From Sulfuriferula sp047300855 (GTDB lineage: Bacteria > Pseudomonadota > Gammaproteobacteria > Burkholderiales > Sulfuriferulaceae), in NCBI RefSeq assembly GCF_047300855.1, contig NZ_CP170197.1, positions 3,286,001 through 3,350,000 on the forward strand: a stretch of DNA of 64,000 nucleotides, written 5' to 3'. A program made the position numbers and the translations under genes. The notes beneath the pieces are model-generated. The model searched no databases. It saw only the letters and a program-made list of their open reading frames with translations, and was not told the DNA's origin. Below are positions 33,769 to 42,435 of this stretch, in pieces. Position 1 is the stretch's first letter. Every line of letters starts with the position of its first letter.

Positions 33769-34437
33769 TTATTCAGCGCGCAAAACTTCCCGCAACAGCG
33801 GCACCGTAATCGGCCGTTTGGTTGCCAGTGAATAGTGGTCGAGCGTATCCAGCGCCGCCAGTAATGACGGGAGGTCGCGCCGCCAGTGGCGCAGCAGGTA
33901 GTCCGCTACGCCGGGTTGCAGGTCGAAACCGCGCCCGGCCGCACGGGTCGTCAGCGCCTGGACTTTTTCTGCATCGGTCAGCGCCTGCACCTGATACACC
34001 AGCCCCCAGCCCAGGCGCGTAGTCAGGTCGATGCGTAACTCAAGTTGAGCGGGCGCGGCGTTGCCCGCGACCAGGATTCGCCCATGGCCTTCGCGCACCG
34101 AGTTGATCCGGTTGAACAGGTCGATCTGGGCGTTGGCGTCGAGTGTGTCGACATCATCCACCGCCAGGAAATCGGCCGGGGTATCTGCCGCATCGGCAAA
34201 CGCTGACGCAGGGAGGTAATTCGCCTCCATCCCGCATGTTGCTGCGCTAGCCACCGCCGCCTGCAACAGGTGCGTCCTGCCGCTGCCGGGTGCGCCCCAG
34301 AGATAGAGTTGGCGCTCATTGCCCTGCCCCGCTGCGAGCTCGCAGACGGCGTGCAGCAATTCCGCATTGCAGCCCATGACAAAATTGTCGAGGCTGGGGG
34401 CGGGTGGCGCAACAATGTCGAGCAGCAGTTGTTTCAT
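33769..34437 (-). CDS. hda: DnaA regulatory inactivator Hda
   Basis: A 222-residue AAA+ protein homologous to the ATPase core of DnaA. It promotes hydrolysis of DnaA-bound ATP with the sliding clamp; the N-terminal MKQLLLDIV contains the clamp-binding-like motif. Walker A is GAPGSGRT (Arg in place of Lys, common in Hda), Walker B is FLAVDDVD. Longer in-frame starts exist, but 34437 gives the conserved family N-terminus. The gene usually leads into other core genes; here accessory DNA follows its 3' end. Confidence 0.9.
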   Translation of the reverse strand: MKQLLLDIVAPPAPSLDNFVMGCNAELLHAVCELAAGQGNERQLYLWGAPGSGRTHLLQAAVASAATCGMEANYLPASAFADAADTPADFLAVDDVDTLDANAQIDLFNRINSVREGHGRILVAGNAAPAQLELRIDLTTRLGWGLVYQVQALTDAEKVQALTTRAAGRGFDLQPGVADYLLRHWRRDLPSLLAALDTLDHYSLATKRPITVPLLREVLRAE

Positions 34438-34493
34438 GCGCCGCATTTTAACAGGCATCGCGCGGGGTTCTGGCATGGCCATGCAAAATCTGC

Positions 34494-34542
34494 TTGACAT
34501 AGTGTTCATGCAACACTATCTTGTCGGTGTATTTTGTACACC
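34494..34542 (+). promoter_or_regulatory. σ70 promoter overlaid by two dyads (candidate NrtR operators)
   Basis: TTGACA (34494-34499), 17-bp spacer, TATCTT (34517-34522). An 8-bp perfect dyad, ATAGTGTT-CATGC-AACACTAT (34499-34519), fills the space between the boxes, and a second, GGTGTA-TTTTG-TACACC (34526-34542), covers the start of transcription. Both share a GTGT...ACAC core with 5-bp spacers and are centred about 25 bp apart. They precede a NUDIX-HTH regulator gene, so autoregulation is likely. Confidence 0.7.
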
Positions 34543-35229
34543 ATGGCCAATCATCCAATGAAACCGTTTTGCTATGACTATCCGCACCCGGCGGTCACCA
34601 CCGACATCGCGCTGTTCACGATTCGTGAAGAGCGCCTGGCGGTATTGTTGATCCGGCGTCGTGCCGCGCCGTTCCAGGGCAGCTGGGCACTGCCGGGCGG
34701 CTTTGTCGAGATGGACGAGTGTCTGGAAGACTGCGCGCTGCGGGAGCTGGCCGAAGAAACCGGGGTGACGGGCGTATATCTGGAACAGCTCTATACCTTC
34801 GGCAAACCCGACCGCGACCCGCGCGAGCGCATCATCAGCGTGACCTATTACGCATTGGCGCCCAGCGAAATCCTCTCGCCGGTGGCGGGATCGGATGCGG
34901 CGGAAGTCGCCTGGTTCGCGATGGATGCACTGCCGGAACTGGCTTTCGACCATCGCGAGGTGATCGCGCTGGCCCAGCAAAGGCTGCGCGCCAAACTGGA
35001 TTATTCCACTGTGGCATTTGGATTCATGCAAGAGGAGTTCACTCTGGGCGAATTGCAAAAAGTTTACGAAACCATACGCGGCGAAGCGCTGGACAAGCGC
35101 AATTTCCGCAAGCACATCCTGGCGCTTGATTTAATCAGCGAAACCGGCACCAGCCGCCGTGTCGGTAACCACCGCCCGGCAAAACTCTACCGCGTGCAGC
35201 ACCCCGGCGCGGTGCTTTATATCAAGTGA
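34543..35229 (+). CDS. nrtR: NrtR-type NUDIX transcriptional regulator of NAD metabolism
   Basis: A 228-residue protein: NUDIX domain (about 20-150) with a complete box pattern G53-x5-E59-x7-R67-E-L-x-E-E-x-G74, followed by a C-terminal winged helix (about 160-225; FTLGELQKVYETIRGEALDKRN). This fusion is typical of NrtR, which senses ADP-ribose and represses NAD synthesis genes. nadA follows nine bases behind the stop. The NUDIX box is intact, so hydrolase activity cannot be excluded. The start at 34543 is preferred over TTG at 34534 because the latter lies in the operator; no Shine-Dalgarno is seen. Not to be confused with the nrt nitrate genes. Confidence 0.82.
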   Translation: MANHPMKPFCYDYPHPAVTTDIALFTIREERLAVLLIRRRAAPFQGSWALPGGFVEMDECLEDCALRELAEETGVTGVYLEQLYTFGKPDRDPRERIISVTYYALAPSEILSPVAGSDAAEVAWFAMDALPELAFDHREVIALAQQRLRAKLDYSTVAFGFMQEEFTLGELQKVYETIRGEALDKRNFRKHILALDLISETGTSRRVGNHRPAKLYRVQHPGAVLYIK

Positions 35230-35237
35230 GGCCGACC

Positions 35238-36311
35238 ATGAAGATCATGCCCCTGATCCAGATGCCCAAAGCGCCCAATATCATTGCGCCGCCGATGGTG
35301 GAAGAGCAGCTTACCGACAGCGTGCGCGCAACACTGATCGCGCGCATCAAGCAGTTGATGCTGCAGCAAAACGCGGTGCTGGTGGCGCATTACTATACGT
35401 CTGCAGACATACAGGACCTGGCTGAAGAGACCGGCGGCTGTGTTTCGGATTCGCTGGAAATGGCGCGTTTCGGTCATGCCCATGCTGCCCGCACGCTGAT
35501 TGTGGCTGGGGTCAAATTCATGGGCGAAACCGCGAAAATCCTTAACCCGGAGAAGCGCGTATTGATGCCGGATCTGCAAGCCAACTGCTCACTCGATCTG
35601 GCCTGCCCTGCGGATGAGTTTTCTGCATTCTGCGATCAGCATCCGGAACGTGTCGTGGTGGTGTATGCCAACACTTCGGCTGCTGTGAAAGCGCGCGCCG
35701 ACTGGGTGGTGACCTCCGGCACGGCGGTCAAGATCGTCGAGCACTTGCATAAACAGGGTAAAAAAATCCTGTGGGCGCCGGACAAATATCTGGGTGATTA
35801 TGTGCAAAAAACCACCGGCGCCGACATGCTGTTGTGGCAGGGCGCGTGTGTCGTGCACGAGACATTCAAGGCCGAGGCGCTGCAAAAGATGAAGCTCGCT
35901 TACCCGGACGCTGCTGTGCTGGTACACCCGGAGTCGCCCGCCGCGGTGATTGCGCTGGCCGATGTGGTGGGCTCCACGACGCAGTTGATCCGCGCTGCGC
36001 AAACCCTGCCCAACCAGACCTTTATCGTTGCCACCGATAATGGCATTTTTCACAAAATGCAGGCGGTTGCACCCGGCAAAACCTTCCTCGAAGCCCCGAC
36101 CGCGGGTACAGGTGCGACGTGTATCAGTTGCGCGCATTGCCCATGGATGGCGATGAACGGACTGCAAAAACTGGCGCAGGTGCTGGAATCCGGGGATAAC
36201 GAAATCCATATTACCGAGCCAGTTCGCAGCCGTGCCGTGCGCTCTATCCAGCGTATGCTGGACTTTGCCGCCGAGCAGCAGATTGCGCCCCGGATGCGCG
36301 GGGCGGCTTGA
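35238..36311 (+). CDS. nadA: quinolinate synthase
   Basis: A 357-residue [4Fe-4S] enzyme that condenses iminoaspartate with dihydroxyacetone phosphate to quinolinate, the second step of de novo NAD synthesis. The three cluster cysteines are C117 (NCSLDLAC), C204 (GACVVHE) and C301 (CAHCPWMAMN). A GTG at 35226 is also in frame, but the ATG at 35238 has an AGG ribosome-binding site and the normal family beginning. Cotranscribed with the NUDIX regulator; nadB and nadC are not in the window. Confidence 0.93.
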   Translation: MKIMPLIQMPKAPNIIAPPMVEEQLTDSVRATLIARIKQLMLQQNAVLVAHYYTSADIQDLAEETGGCVSDSLEMARFGHAHAARTLIVAGVKFMGETAKILNPEKRVLMPDLQANCSLDLACPADEFSAFCDQHPERVVVVYANTSAAVKARADWVVTSGTAVKIVEHLHKQGKKILWAPDKYLGDYVQKTTGADMLLWQGACVVHETFKAEALQKMKLAYPDAAVLVHPESPAAVIALADVVGSTTQLIRAAQTLPNQTFIVATDNGIFHKMQAVAPGKTFLEAPTAGTGATCISCAHCPWMAMNGLQKLAQVLESGDNEIHITEPVRSRAVRSIQRMLDFAAEQQIAPRMRGAA

Positions 36312-36312
36312 T

Positions 36313-37800
36313 TTGGCACATCCTCTGCGTGTTCCGCGCTGGCATTTCATCACCGCGCCGTTGCTGGGCGCGGTCAGCGTATTCGGTTTTGCACCGTTTT
36401 ATGCGTTTGTCATCCCCCTGTTCAGCCTGGCCGGACTGATCTGGCTATGGCGACACCAACATAGCGCGCGCCAGGCAACGCTCAGCGGATTTTTATTCGG
36501 GCTGGGCTATTTCGGCAGCGGCGTGTCCTGGATATACATCAGCCTGCATACCTACGGGGGCATGGCAATGCCGCTGGCAGTGCTGGCGACGGCCCTGTTC
36601 TGTGCGTTTCTGGCCTTGTTTCCCGCCGCTGTGGGCGGCTTGCAGCACGCTTTGCGCAATGCCGGCGTGGCGCGCTGGCTATTGGCAGTACCCGCGCTAT
36701 GGGTAGTCGGGGAATGGGTGCGCGGCTGGATTTTTACCGGTTTTCCCTGGCTCGCCATCGGTTATTCGCAAGTACCGGCCAGCCCGCTGGCGGGTTTCGC
36801 CCCGCTGCTGGGTGTGTATGGTGTATCGCTGATACTGGCGCTCAGCGCAGCGGTATTGGCGCTGGGGCGCTTGCGCTATGTGCTGATGGCCGCAGCGCTG
36901 TGGCTGGCGGGTTGGGGTTTGGGCCAGATTCACTGGACGCAGCCTGTTGGTGCGCCGGTCGCAGTGAGTCTGTTGCAGGGCAATATTGCCCAGGATATGA
37001 AATGGCAACCGGAAAAGGTGGTCAGCACCCTGCGCGATTACCGCGAAATGGTGGCTGCCAGTCCGGGCCGGCTTATCATCCTGCCGGAAACCGCCATTCC
37101 GGTATTTTACGACCAGGTGCCTGCCAGCTATCTGAATGATTTGGCAGAAACTGCGCGCGCCCATGGTGGTGACGTGCTGGTAGGGATGCCGGAACAATTC
37201 CCGGATGGCCGCTACTTCAATAGCGTGCTGAGCTTTGGTACCGCATCCACGCACACTTACCGTAAATTTCACCTGGTGCCATTCGGCGAATACATCCCGA
37301 TGAAATGGCTGTTCGGATGGATTATCAATGTGCTGCATATCCCGCTTTCCGATTTCGCACGCGGTGATGCCTATCAGGTACCGATGCCGGTGGCGGGCCA
37401 GCACGTGGCAATGAATATCTGTTACGAGGACGTGTTCGGCGAAGAAATCATCCACCAGCTGCCGCGCGCCACGTTGCTGGTGAACGTCAGCAATGATGCA
37501 TGGTTCGGCGATTCGGTAGCGCCATGGCAACATATGCAGATTTCCCAGATGCGTGCACTGGAAACCGGGCGCTACATGCTGCGCGCCACCAATACCGGCG
37601 CGACGGCCATCATTGATACCCAGGGACGAGTACTGCACGAGCTGCCGCTGTTCACCCGCGCTACGCTTAATGGTTCAGCTCAGGGATATCAGGGGGCAAC
37701 GCCATTTGTGGATTGGGGTAATCATGCCGCGTTGCTGCTATGCGCTTTGATGCTGGGAGCGGCCGGGATAATAATGTGGCGCAAGGCTGCGCAACGGTAG
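36313..37800 (+). CDS. lnt: apolipoprotein N-acyltransferase
   Basis: A 495-residue inner-membrane protein with about six N-terminal helices (to residue 210) and a periplasmic nitrilase-like domain. It adds the third acyl chain to lipoproteins. The catalytic triad is E259 (LPETAIP), K318 (YRKFHLVPFGEY) and C370 (NICYEDVFGEE). A TTG start directly behind the nadA stop gives the usual length; ATG codons further upstream would lie inside nadA. No strong ribosome-binding site, so translation is probably coupled to nadA. It converges with the diguanylate cyclase gene with no terminator between. Confidence 0.87.
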   Translation: MAHPLRVPRWHFITAPLLGAVSVFGFAPFYAFVIPLFSLAGLIWLWRHQHSARQATLSGFLFGLGYFGSGVSWIYISLHTYGGMAMPLAVLATALFCAFLALFPAAVGGLQHALRNAGVARWLLAVPALWVVGEWVRGWIFTGFPWLAIGYSQVPASPLAGFAPLLGVYGVSLILALSAAVLALGRLRYVLMAAALWLAGWGLGQIHWTQPVGAPVAVSLLQGNIAQDMKWQPEKVVSTLRDYREMVAASPGRLIILPETAIPVFYDQVPASYLNDLAETARAHGGDVLVGMPEQFPDGRYFNSVLSFGTASTHTYRKFHLVPFGEYIPMKWLFGWIINVLHIPLSDFARGDAYQVPMPVAGQHVAMNICYEDVFGEEIIHQLPRATLLVNVSNDAWFGDSVAPWQHMQISQMRALETGRYMLRATNTGATAIIDTQGRVLHELPLFTRATLNGSAQGYQGATPFVDWGNHAALLLCALMLGAAGIIMWRKAAQR

Positions 37801-37802
37801 GC

Positions 37803-39296
37803 CTACGCAGCCGGCTTGATCCGTGTGGTGTTGCGTCCGCCGCGCTTGGCTTCCAGCAGGGCGCCATCCGCGCGGATTAACGCCTGGTTTTCCGCGGAAT
37901 CTTTGGGGCTGTATTCGCTCATGCCGCCGCTCCAATTAAGGCGGTGCAATACACCCGGAGTCAGTTCCAGTACGGCAGGCAGATTGCCGCGCAGACGTTC
38001 CGCCAGTTCTATCGCGCGGGGCAGAGGTGTATTCGGGAAAATCACGCAGAACTCATCTCCGCCCAAGCGCGCCACGAAATCACTGGCGCGCAGATGTTGC
38101 TTGAGCACCTTGCCAAACTGGACAATAAGTTGATCCCCTGCATCATGGCCGTAGGTATCGTTTACATATTTAAAGTTGTCGATGTCGATAATCAACAGGC
38201 TATGTACCTGGCCTTGCGACAGCGTTTTGAATAGCTCGCCTTGACGGGTTTCGAAACTGCGCCGGTTATATACCTGCGACAGGTGATCCAGGCTGGCCTG
38301 GGATTCCGTCTCTTTTTGCTTGCCCACGGTGAGCTGTGCCAGTTTGACCAGCATCGCCAGCGGTTTCTCGAATTCGGTCAGATTGACCTGGTATGCAGAA
38401 CGCACTCGTTGCCTGCGGATATCTGTCATCAGATTGACAATAGTGTTGAGATCTTCGCTGACCCAGTTGCGTAAACGCAGGTAAACCAGCCACACCATGG
38501 CTGTCAGCAGCACGGACAATACCAGCCATACGGTAAAGTACGTCAGGAGCTCGACCAGAGGCTGGGGGCTGGCTTTCCATAACTCGAGCTTCCACGGCGT
38601 TCCGGCCAAGGTGATTTCCCGCATCGCGGGCCCGCTCTTGAGACTCTCGTCACCACGCCGCCGCACAACGGTATAGGTGTCTGGATGGGTGTACTGGCGC
38701 AGTTCCAGATAACCTCCAGGCAATGGCAGGTTATCGAACAGGTCTTGCAGATGGGGCGCATCCTGAGCAAGGATGACGTGGCCCAACAGCGTCGTGCCCT
38801 CTAGCACCGGCTCGGAGACCGTCAAGCTCATAGTGGCGGCGGTGGCAGATTGCGCTTCCGGGCCCGCCACAAAACGCGTGTAGGCTTCCGGCACCACCAA
38901 CGCATCTCCCGTCTGGCTTACCACTCCCGGTTCTGGCACCAAAAAGATTTGTGCACCTGGGTGGAGGGAATAAAGATTGGCCGCCTGGTTTCGGCAAATA
39001 TCCTCGGCGCCGCTCTTTAAACAGGCTACGGTCTGCGGATGTCTGGCAATCAGTTTCGCAGTCTGGTGAACATCCTTGGCCAAGCCCTCAATCTGCTGGG
39101 CAATCAGCAGGCCCTCTGCCTGCGCGGATTCTGCCTGACGTGCCGGGCTCGAAACCCAATACACTGACAACATCGTCAATGTCAGGGTGATCTCCAGCGC
39201 AGCAAAAAGCGCAATGCTGAATCGCGCTAAAGAGGGCTTCATAATAAGGGGTCTGCTATCCATCCGGGTTAATGCCAACTTGTTATCGGCCTGCAT
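37803..39296 (-). CDS. membrane sensor diguanylate cyclase
   Basis: A 497-residue protein that probably makes cyclic di-GMP. Topology: helix near residue 25-45, a periplasmic sensor region of about 200 residues (Cache-like by size and position), second helix near 260-285 (TYFTVWLVLSVLLTAMVWL), then a GGDEF domain from about 340. The active-site motif is RLGGDEFCVIF, and the inhibitory RxxD (RASD) stands five residues before it, so product feedback inhibition is expected. No EAL domain. Alternative in-frame ATGs lie at 39263 and 39242; the first is kept because none has a clearly better ribosome-binding site. Confidence 0.87.
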   Translation of the reverse strand: MQADNKLALTRMDSRPLIMKPSLARFSIALFAALEITLTLTMLSVYWVSSPARQAESAQAEGLLIAQQIEGLAKDVHQTAKLIARHPQTVACLKSGAEDICRNQAANLYSLHPGAQIFLVPEPGVVSQTGDALVVPEAYTRFVAGPEAQSATAATMSLTVSEPVLEGTTLLGHVILAQDAPHLQDLFDNLPLPGGYLELRQYTHPDTYTVVRRRGDESLKSGPAMREITLAGTPWKLELWKASPQPLVELLTYFTVWLVLSVLLTAMVWLVYLRLRNWVSEDLNTIVNLMTDIRRQRVRSAYQVNLTEFEKPLAMLVKLAQLTVGKQKETESQASLDHLSQVYNRRSFETRQGELFKTLSQGQVHSLLIIDIDNFKYVNDTYGHDAGDQLIVQFGKVLKQHLRASDFVARLGGDEFCVIFPNTPLPRAIELAERLRGNLPAVLELTPGVLHRLNWSGGMSEYSPKDSAENQALIRADGALLEAKRGGRNTTRIKPAA

Positions 39297-39305
39297 TAGC
39301 GGCCA

Positions 39306-39334
39306 GCTGTTAATTTGTTCTGGAACTTAACAGC
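39306..39334. promoter_or_regulatory. 8-bp inverted repeat upstream of the diguanylate cyclase gene
   Basis: GCTGTTAA and TTAACAGC, 13 bases apart, ten bases before the start codon of the minus-strand cyclase gene and behind dut. Without a T tract it resembles an operator more than a terminator. Confidence 0.4.
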
Positions 39335-39411
39335 AATTAACGTGCCTGGTGTTTTCGTTTGCCGATGGTCGATATTCCCACGCCCCTCAACGTGAGAACC
39401 GGATCGCCGCC

Positions 39412-39864
39412 TCAATGCCGTCCGGTACTACCAAAACCTCCCGCCCCGCGTTCGGATGCAGAAAACTCTTCCACAATATTAAATGCGACTTGCACCACGG
39501 GCACCATCACCAGTTGGGCGATCCGTTCCAGCGGGTTGACAACAAAAGGCTGATGGCCACGATTCCACATGGAAACAAACAGTTGCCCCTGGTAATCCGA
39601 GTCAATGAGCCCTACCAGATTGCCGAGTACGATGCCGTGTTTATGGCCCAGACCGGAACGCGGCAGGATCATCGCAGCCATGTCTGCTCGACCAATATGG
39701 ATCGCCATACCGGTCGGAACCAACTCGGTTTGGCCTGGGGCCAGTTCCAGTGCCGCATCAATACAGGCGCGCAGATCTATGCCGGCAGCCCCGGGCGTTG
39801 CATAGCCGGGTAAGTCATTGTTTAGTCTAGCGTCGAGAATCTTGACATCAATTTGGTGTGGCAT
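39412..39864 (-). CDS. dut: dUTP pyrophosphatase
   Basis: A 150-residue trimeric dUTPase that hydrolyses dUTP to dUMP. All five family motifs are present: TPGAAGIDL near residue 24, PRSGLGHKHGI near 70, GLIDSDYQGQ near 85, RIAQLVMVP near 115 and GGFGSTGRH at the C-terminus. Its start lies inside the 3' end of coaBC (17-base overlap), showing cotranscription, an arrangement frequent in proteobacteria. Confidence 0.95.
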   Translation of the reverse strand: MPHQIDVKILDARLNNDLPGYATPGAAGIDLRACIDAALELAPGQTELVPTGMAIHIGRADMAAMILPRSGLGHKHGIVLGNLVGLIDSDYQGQLFVSMWNRGHQPFVVNPLERIAQLVMVPVVQVAFNIVEEFSASERGAGGFGSTGRH

Positions 39865-41065
39865 GGCTTCCCTTGGTTTTGTGTAAATACAGACGGGCTA
39901 TATGGGCGACGAGTTGGCGTGCCAGCGTCAGTTTGTCAGCATGGGGCAGCAAATGCTTACCTTCATCGTCCAGCAGCAACAATTCGTTGTCGTCGCTGCC
40001 GAGCGCATCCTGGGCGCGGTTGACGACTAAAAGAGGCAAGTTTTTGCGCCGGCGTTTGACCTCGCCGTTTTCCGGAAGATTTTCGGTTTCAGCTGCGAAA
40101 CCGACGCAAAATGGGGTGTCTGCACGGTTCGCGATCTGCAGCAGAATATCGTCATTGGGTATCAAATCGAGCGTAAGGGTTTGCCCGCTTTTTTTTAGTT
40201 TCTGGGTCGCCTGGATAGCCGGACGGTAATCCGCCACTGCCGCCACGCTAATGAAAATGTCCGCACGGCTCACCGCGTTTCCCACTGCCTGCGCCATTTC
40301 TGCGGCGCTGGTTACCGACAGGCGGGTGACGCCCAGCGGCGTTTCCCGGCATGTGGGACCACTTACCAGCGTCACCGTAGCCCCGGCTTCATGCGCTGCG
40401 CATGCGACCGCATAACCCATTTTACCGGAGCTGAGGTTGGTAATCGCTCGCACTGGATCGATCATTTCCAGCGTGGGCCCTGCACTCACCAGCACACGCA
40501 GCCCGGCCAGCAGCTTGGGCTGAAAATACGCGCTGAGTCCTGCCAGCAATTCAGCCGGCTCCAGCATCCGTCCGGGACCGGTTTCTCCACACGCCTGTTC
40601 GCCAGCAGTTGGCCCCAGCAAGGTGACGCCATCCGCTTGCAACTGATGAATATTCCGCTGAGTTGCCGGGTTTTCCCACATTTGCCGGTTCATCGCGGGC
40701 GCCACCAGTAGCGGGCAAGCGCGTGCCAGACACAGCGTTGACAGCAGGTCATCGGCCAGACCATGTACCAGCTTGGCGATAAAATCGGCGCTGGCTGGGG
40801 CAATCAGCACCGCGTCTACTGCCCGCGTGAATTCGATGTGCGCCATGCCGTTATCCACGTCCGTATCCCACAACTGGGTGAGCACCGGCTTGCCGGACAG
40901 CGCCTGGAAGGTTAGCGGGGTTACAAACTGCGTGGCAGCCGTGCTCATAACCACGCGCACGTCTGCGCCCGCCTTGACCAGCAGGCGCGTCAATTCGGCA
41001 GCTTTATACGCGGCCACACCGCCGGTGATGCCCAACAGTATGCGTTTGTGTTGCAAATCCGGCAT
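39848..41065 (-). CDS. coaBC: bifunctional phosphopantothenoylcysteine decarboxylase/synthetase
   Basis: About 405 residues; two steps of coenzyme A synthesis. The N-terminal flavoprotein CoaC domain has GITGGVAAYKAAEL, the catalytic His region GMAHIEFTR and the PAMNRQMW loop. The C-terminal CTP-dependent CoaB domain begins near residue 190 with VSAGPTLEMIDPVRAI and TNLSSGKMG. An upstream in-frame ATG at 41110 is possible, but 41065 gives the standard N-terminus. Overlaps dut; divergent from radC with only 66 bases between starts. Confidence 0.94.
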   Translation of the reverse strand: MPDLQHKRILLGITGGVAAYKAAELTRLLVKAGADVRVVMSTAATQFVTPLTFQALSGKPVLTQLWDTDVDNGMAHIEFTRAVDAVLIAPASADFIAKLVHGLADDLLSTLCLARACPLLVAPAMNRQMWENPATQRNIHQLQADGVTLLGPTAGEQACGETGPGRMLEPAELLAGLSAYFQPKLLAGLRVLVSAGPTLEMIDPVRAITNLSSGKMGYAVACAAHEAGATVTLVSGPTCRETPLGVTRLSVTSAAEMAQAVGNAVSRADIFISVAAVADYRPAIQATQKLKKSGQTLTLDLIPNDDILLQIANRADTPFCVGFAAETENLPENGEVKRRRKNLPLLVVNRAQDALGSDDNELLLLDDEGKHLLPHADKLTLARQLVAHIARLYLHKTKGSHATPN

Positions 41066-41131
41066 GATAGCTTTGCGCCTATGCGCTGATGGTTTGAACA
41101 ATAAGCACATTTTACGGGATTAGGGGGATGA

Positions 41132-41806
41132 ATGGCGATTCGCGACTGGCCGGAGGATGACCGGCCCCGGGAAAAACTCTTGCAGCGCGGCGCGCAGGCG
41201 CTAAGCGATGCCGAATTGCTGGCCATTTTCCTGCGCACCGGCGTGTCCGGCAAAAGCGCGGTGGACATGGCGCGCGACCTGGTGCATCAGTTCGGTAGCC
41301 TGACCCGCCTGTTTGCGGCCAGCCGTGGCGAATTCTGTGCCGTCCACGGCCTGGGTGACGCCAAATATGCTCAACTGCAGGCGGTATTGGAAATGGCAAG
41401 GCGCGCGCTGGGTGAATCCATGCGTCAAACCGATGCGCTGGCTTCCCCTGGCGCGGTGCGCGATTACCTGCGGCTGGCCCTGGCGGGCAAATCCTACGAA
41501 GTTTTTTGCGTGGTATTTCTGGATACGCAAAACCGCGTGCTTGCCGTCGAAGAGCTGTTTCGAGGCACGCTCACTCAAACCAGCGTATATCCACGCGAAG
41601 TGGTCAAGCGCGCATTGGCGCATAACGCTGCCGCGTTGATCCTGGCACACAACCATCCTTCCGGCGTTGCCGAACCCAGCCGGGCCGACGAGAACCTGAC
41701 CCAGGCGCTCAAAGCCGCGCTGGCACTGGTGGATGTAAGGGTTATTGACCACTTTGTGGTGGGCAGCGGCAACGCTGTATCATTTGCAGAACGCGGATTG
41801 CTTTGA
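41132..41806 (+). CDS. radC: RadC family JAMM-motif protein
   Basis: A 224-residue protein: helix-hairpin-helix-like N-terminal region (SDAELLAIFLRTGVSGKSA, GLGDAKYA) and a C-terminal JAB/JAMM metalloprotease-like domain with H173-x-H175-x10-D186 (LAHNHPSGVAEPSRAD). Despite the name, a role in recombination repair is not established. A strong AGGGGGA ribosome-binding site precedes the ATG. The stop codon overlaps the promoter of rpmB. Confidence 0.92.
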   Translation: MAIRDWPEDDRPREKLLQRGAQALSDAELLAIFLRTGVSGKSAVDMARDLVHQFGSLTRLFAASRGEFCAVHGLGDAKYAQLQAVLEMARRALGESMRQTDALASPGAVRDYLRLALAGKSYEVFCVVFLDTQNRVLAVEELFRGTLTQTSVYPREVVKRALAHNAAALILAHNHPSGVAEPSRADENLTQALKAALALVDVRVIDHFVVGSGNAVSFAERGLL

Positions 41807-41832
41807 CGTTGACAATCTAAATGTGGTATAAA
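41803..41832 (+). promoter_or_regulatory. σ70 promoter of rpmB-rpmG
   Basis: TTGACG (41803-41808), 18-bp spacer, TATAAA (41827-41832), 34 bases before the rpmB start. The -35 box overlaps the last codon and stop of radC. Confidence 0.6.
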
Positions 41833-41865
41833 TCGCGTTTTTCCGAATTCCGTAGGGAGGTCATT

Positions 41866-42102
41866 ATGGCCCGTGTATGTCAGGTTACCGGCAAGGCGCC
41901 GATGTCGGGAAACAACGTTTCCCACGCCAACAACAAGACCAAACGTCGTTTTCTGCCCAATTTGCAGTCACGCCGCTTCTGGCTTGAAGAAGAAAACCGT
42001 TTTATACGTTTGCGCGTTTCCACCGCTGCGCTGCGTACTATCGACAAAAAGGGCATTGAAGTCGTGCTCGAAGAAATGCGCGCCAAAGGCGAGAAGGTTT
42101 AA
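41866..42102 (+). CDS. rpmB: 50S ribosomal protein L28
   Basis: A 78-residue L28, recognised from MARVCQVTGKAPMSGNNVSH and the KRRFLPNLQSRRFW segment. ATG at 41866 with GGGAGG ribosome-binding site; the open frame upstream is fortuitous. First gene of the L28-L33 unit, ten bases before rpmG. Confidence 0.97.
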   Translation: MARVCQVTGKAPMSGNNVSHANNKTKRRFLPNLQSRRFWLEEENRFIRLRVSTAALRTIDKKGIEVVLEEMRAKGEKV

Positions 42103-42112
42103 GGAGTAAAAC

Positions 42113-42280
42113 ATGGCCAGCAAAATCCGCGAAAAAATCAAACTCGAGTCCACCGCAGGGACCGGACATTTTTACACCACCAGCAAGAACAAGCGCACCA
42201 CGCCGGAAAAGCTCGAATTCATGAAATTCGACCCCAAGGCACGCAAGCATGTGCTGTACAAGGAAATCAAGCTGAAATAA
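42113..42280 (+). CDS. rpmG: 50S ribosomal protein L33
   Basis: A 55-residue L33 translated from ATG 42113 (ribosome-binding site AAGGAG at 42101) to TAA 42280. The sequence runs MASKIREKIKLESTAGTGHF, then YTTSKNKRTTPEKLEFMKFD, ending YKEIKLK. It is the form without the zinc-binding CxxC pairs. Cotranscribed with rpmB and closed by a terminator. Confidence 0.97.
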   Translation: MASKIREKIKLESTAGTGHFYTTSKNKRTTPEKLEFMKFDPKARKHVLYKEIKLK

Positions 42281-42297
42281 ACCCAGCCTGCTCCATA

Positions 42298-42326
42298 AAA
42301 AACCCGCTCTGGTAGCGGGTTTTTTA
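42298..42326 (+). terminator. rho-independent terminator of rpmB-rpmG
   Basis: AACCCGCT-CTGGT-AGCGGGTT stem-loop (42301-42321) flanked by A-rich and T-rich sides, 20 bases behind the L33 stop. Confidence 0.93.
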
Positions 42327-42359
42327 TGGTCTGTACGCTGCGCTTACTCAAGAACAAAG

Positions 42360-42407
42360 CCCCAACAAAAAGCCCGCCATAATATTACGGCGGGCTTTTT
42401 GTTGGGG
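42360..42407. terminator. bidirectional terminator, 19-bp perfect stem
   Basis: Arms 42360-42378 and 42389-42407 are exact reverse complements (core AAAAAGCCCGCC / GGCGGGCTTTTT) with a 10-base loop. The A and T blocks inside the stem give a T tract on either strand, so it can end both the rpm transcript and the facing desaturase transcript. Confidence 0.88.
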
Positions 42408-42435
42408 CAGGAATTACCGGGAGTGAATAAGCTGC

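Noticed and set aside
42299..42407. The two neighbouring hairpins were considered as a CRISPR-like or IS end structure.
   Set aside because: Each is a standard rho-independent terminator serving convergent transcripts; there are no spaced repeats.
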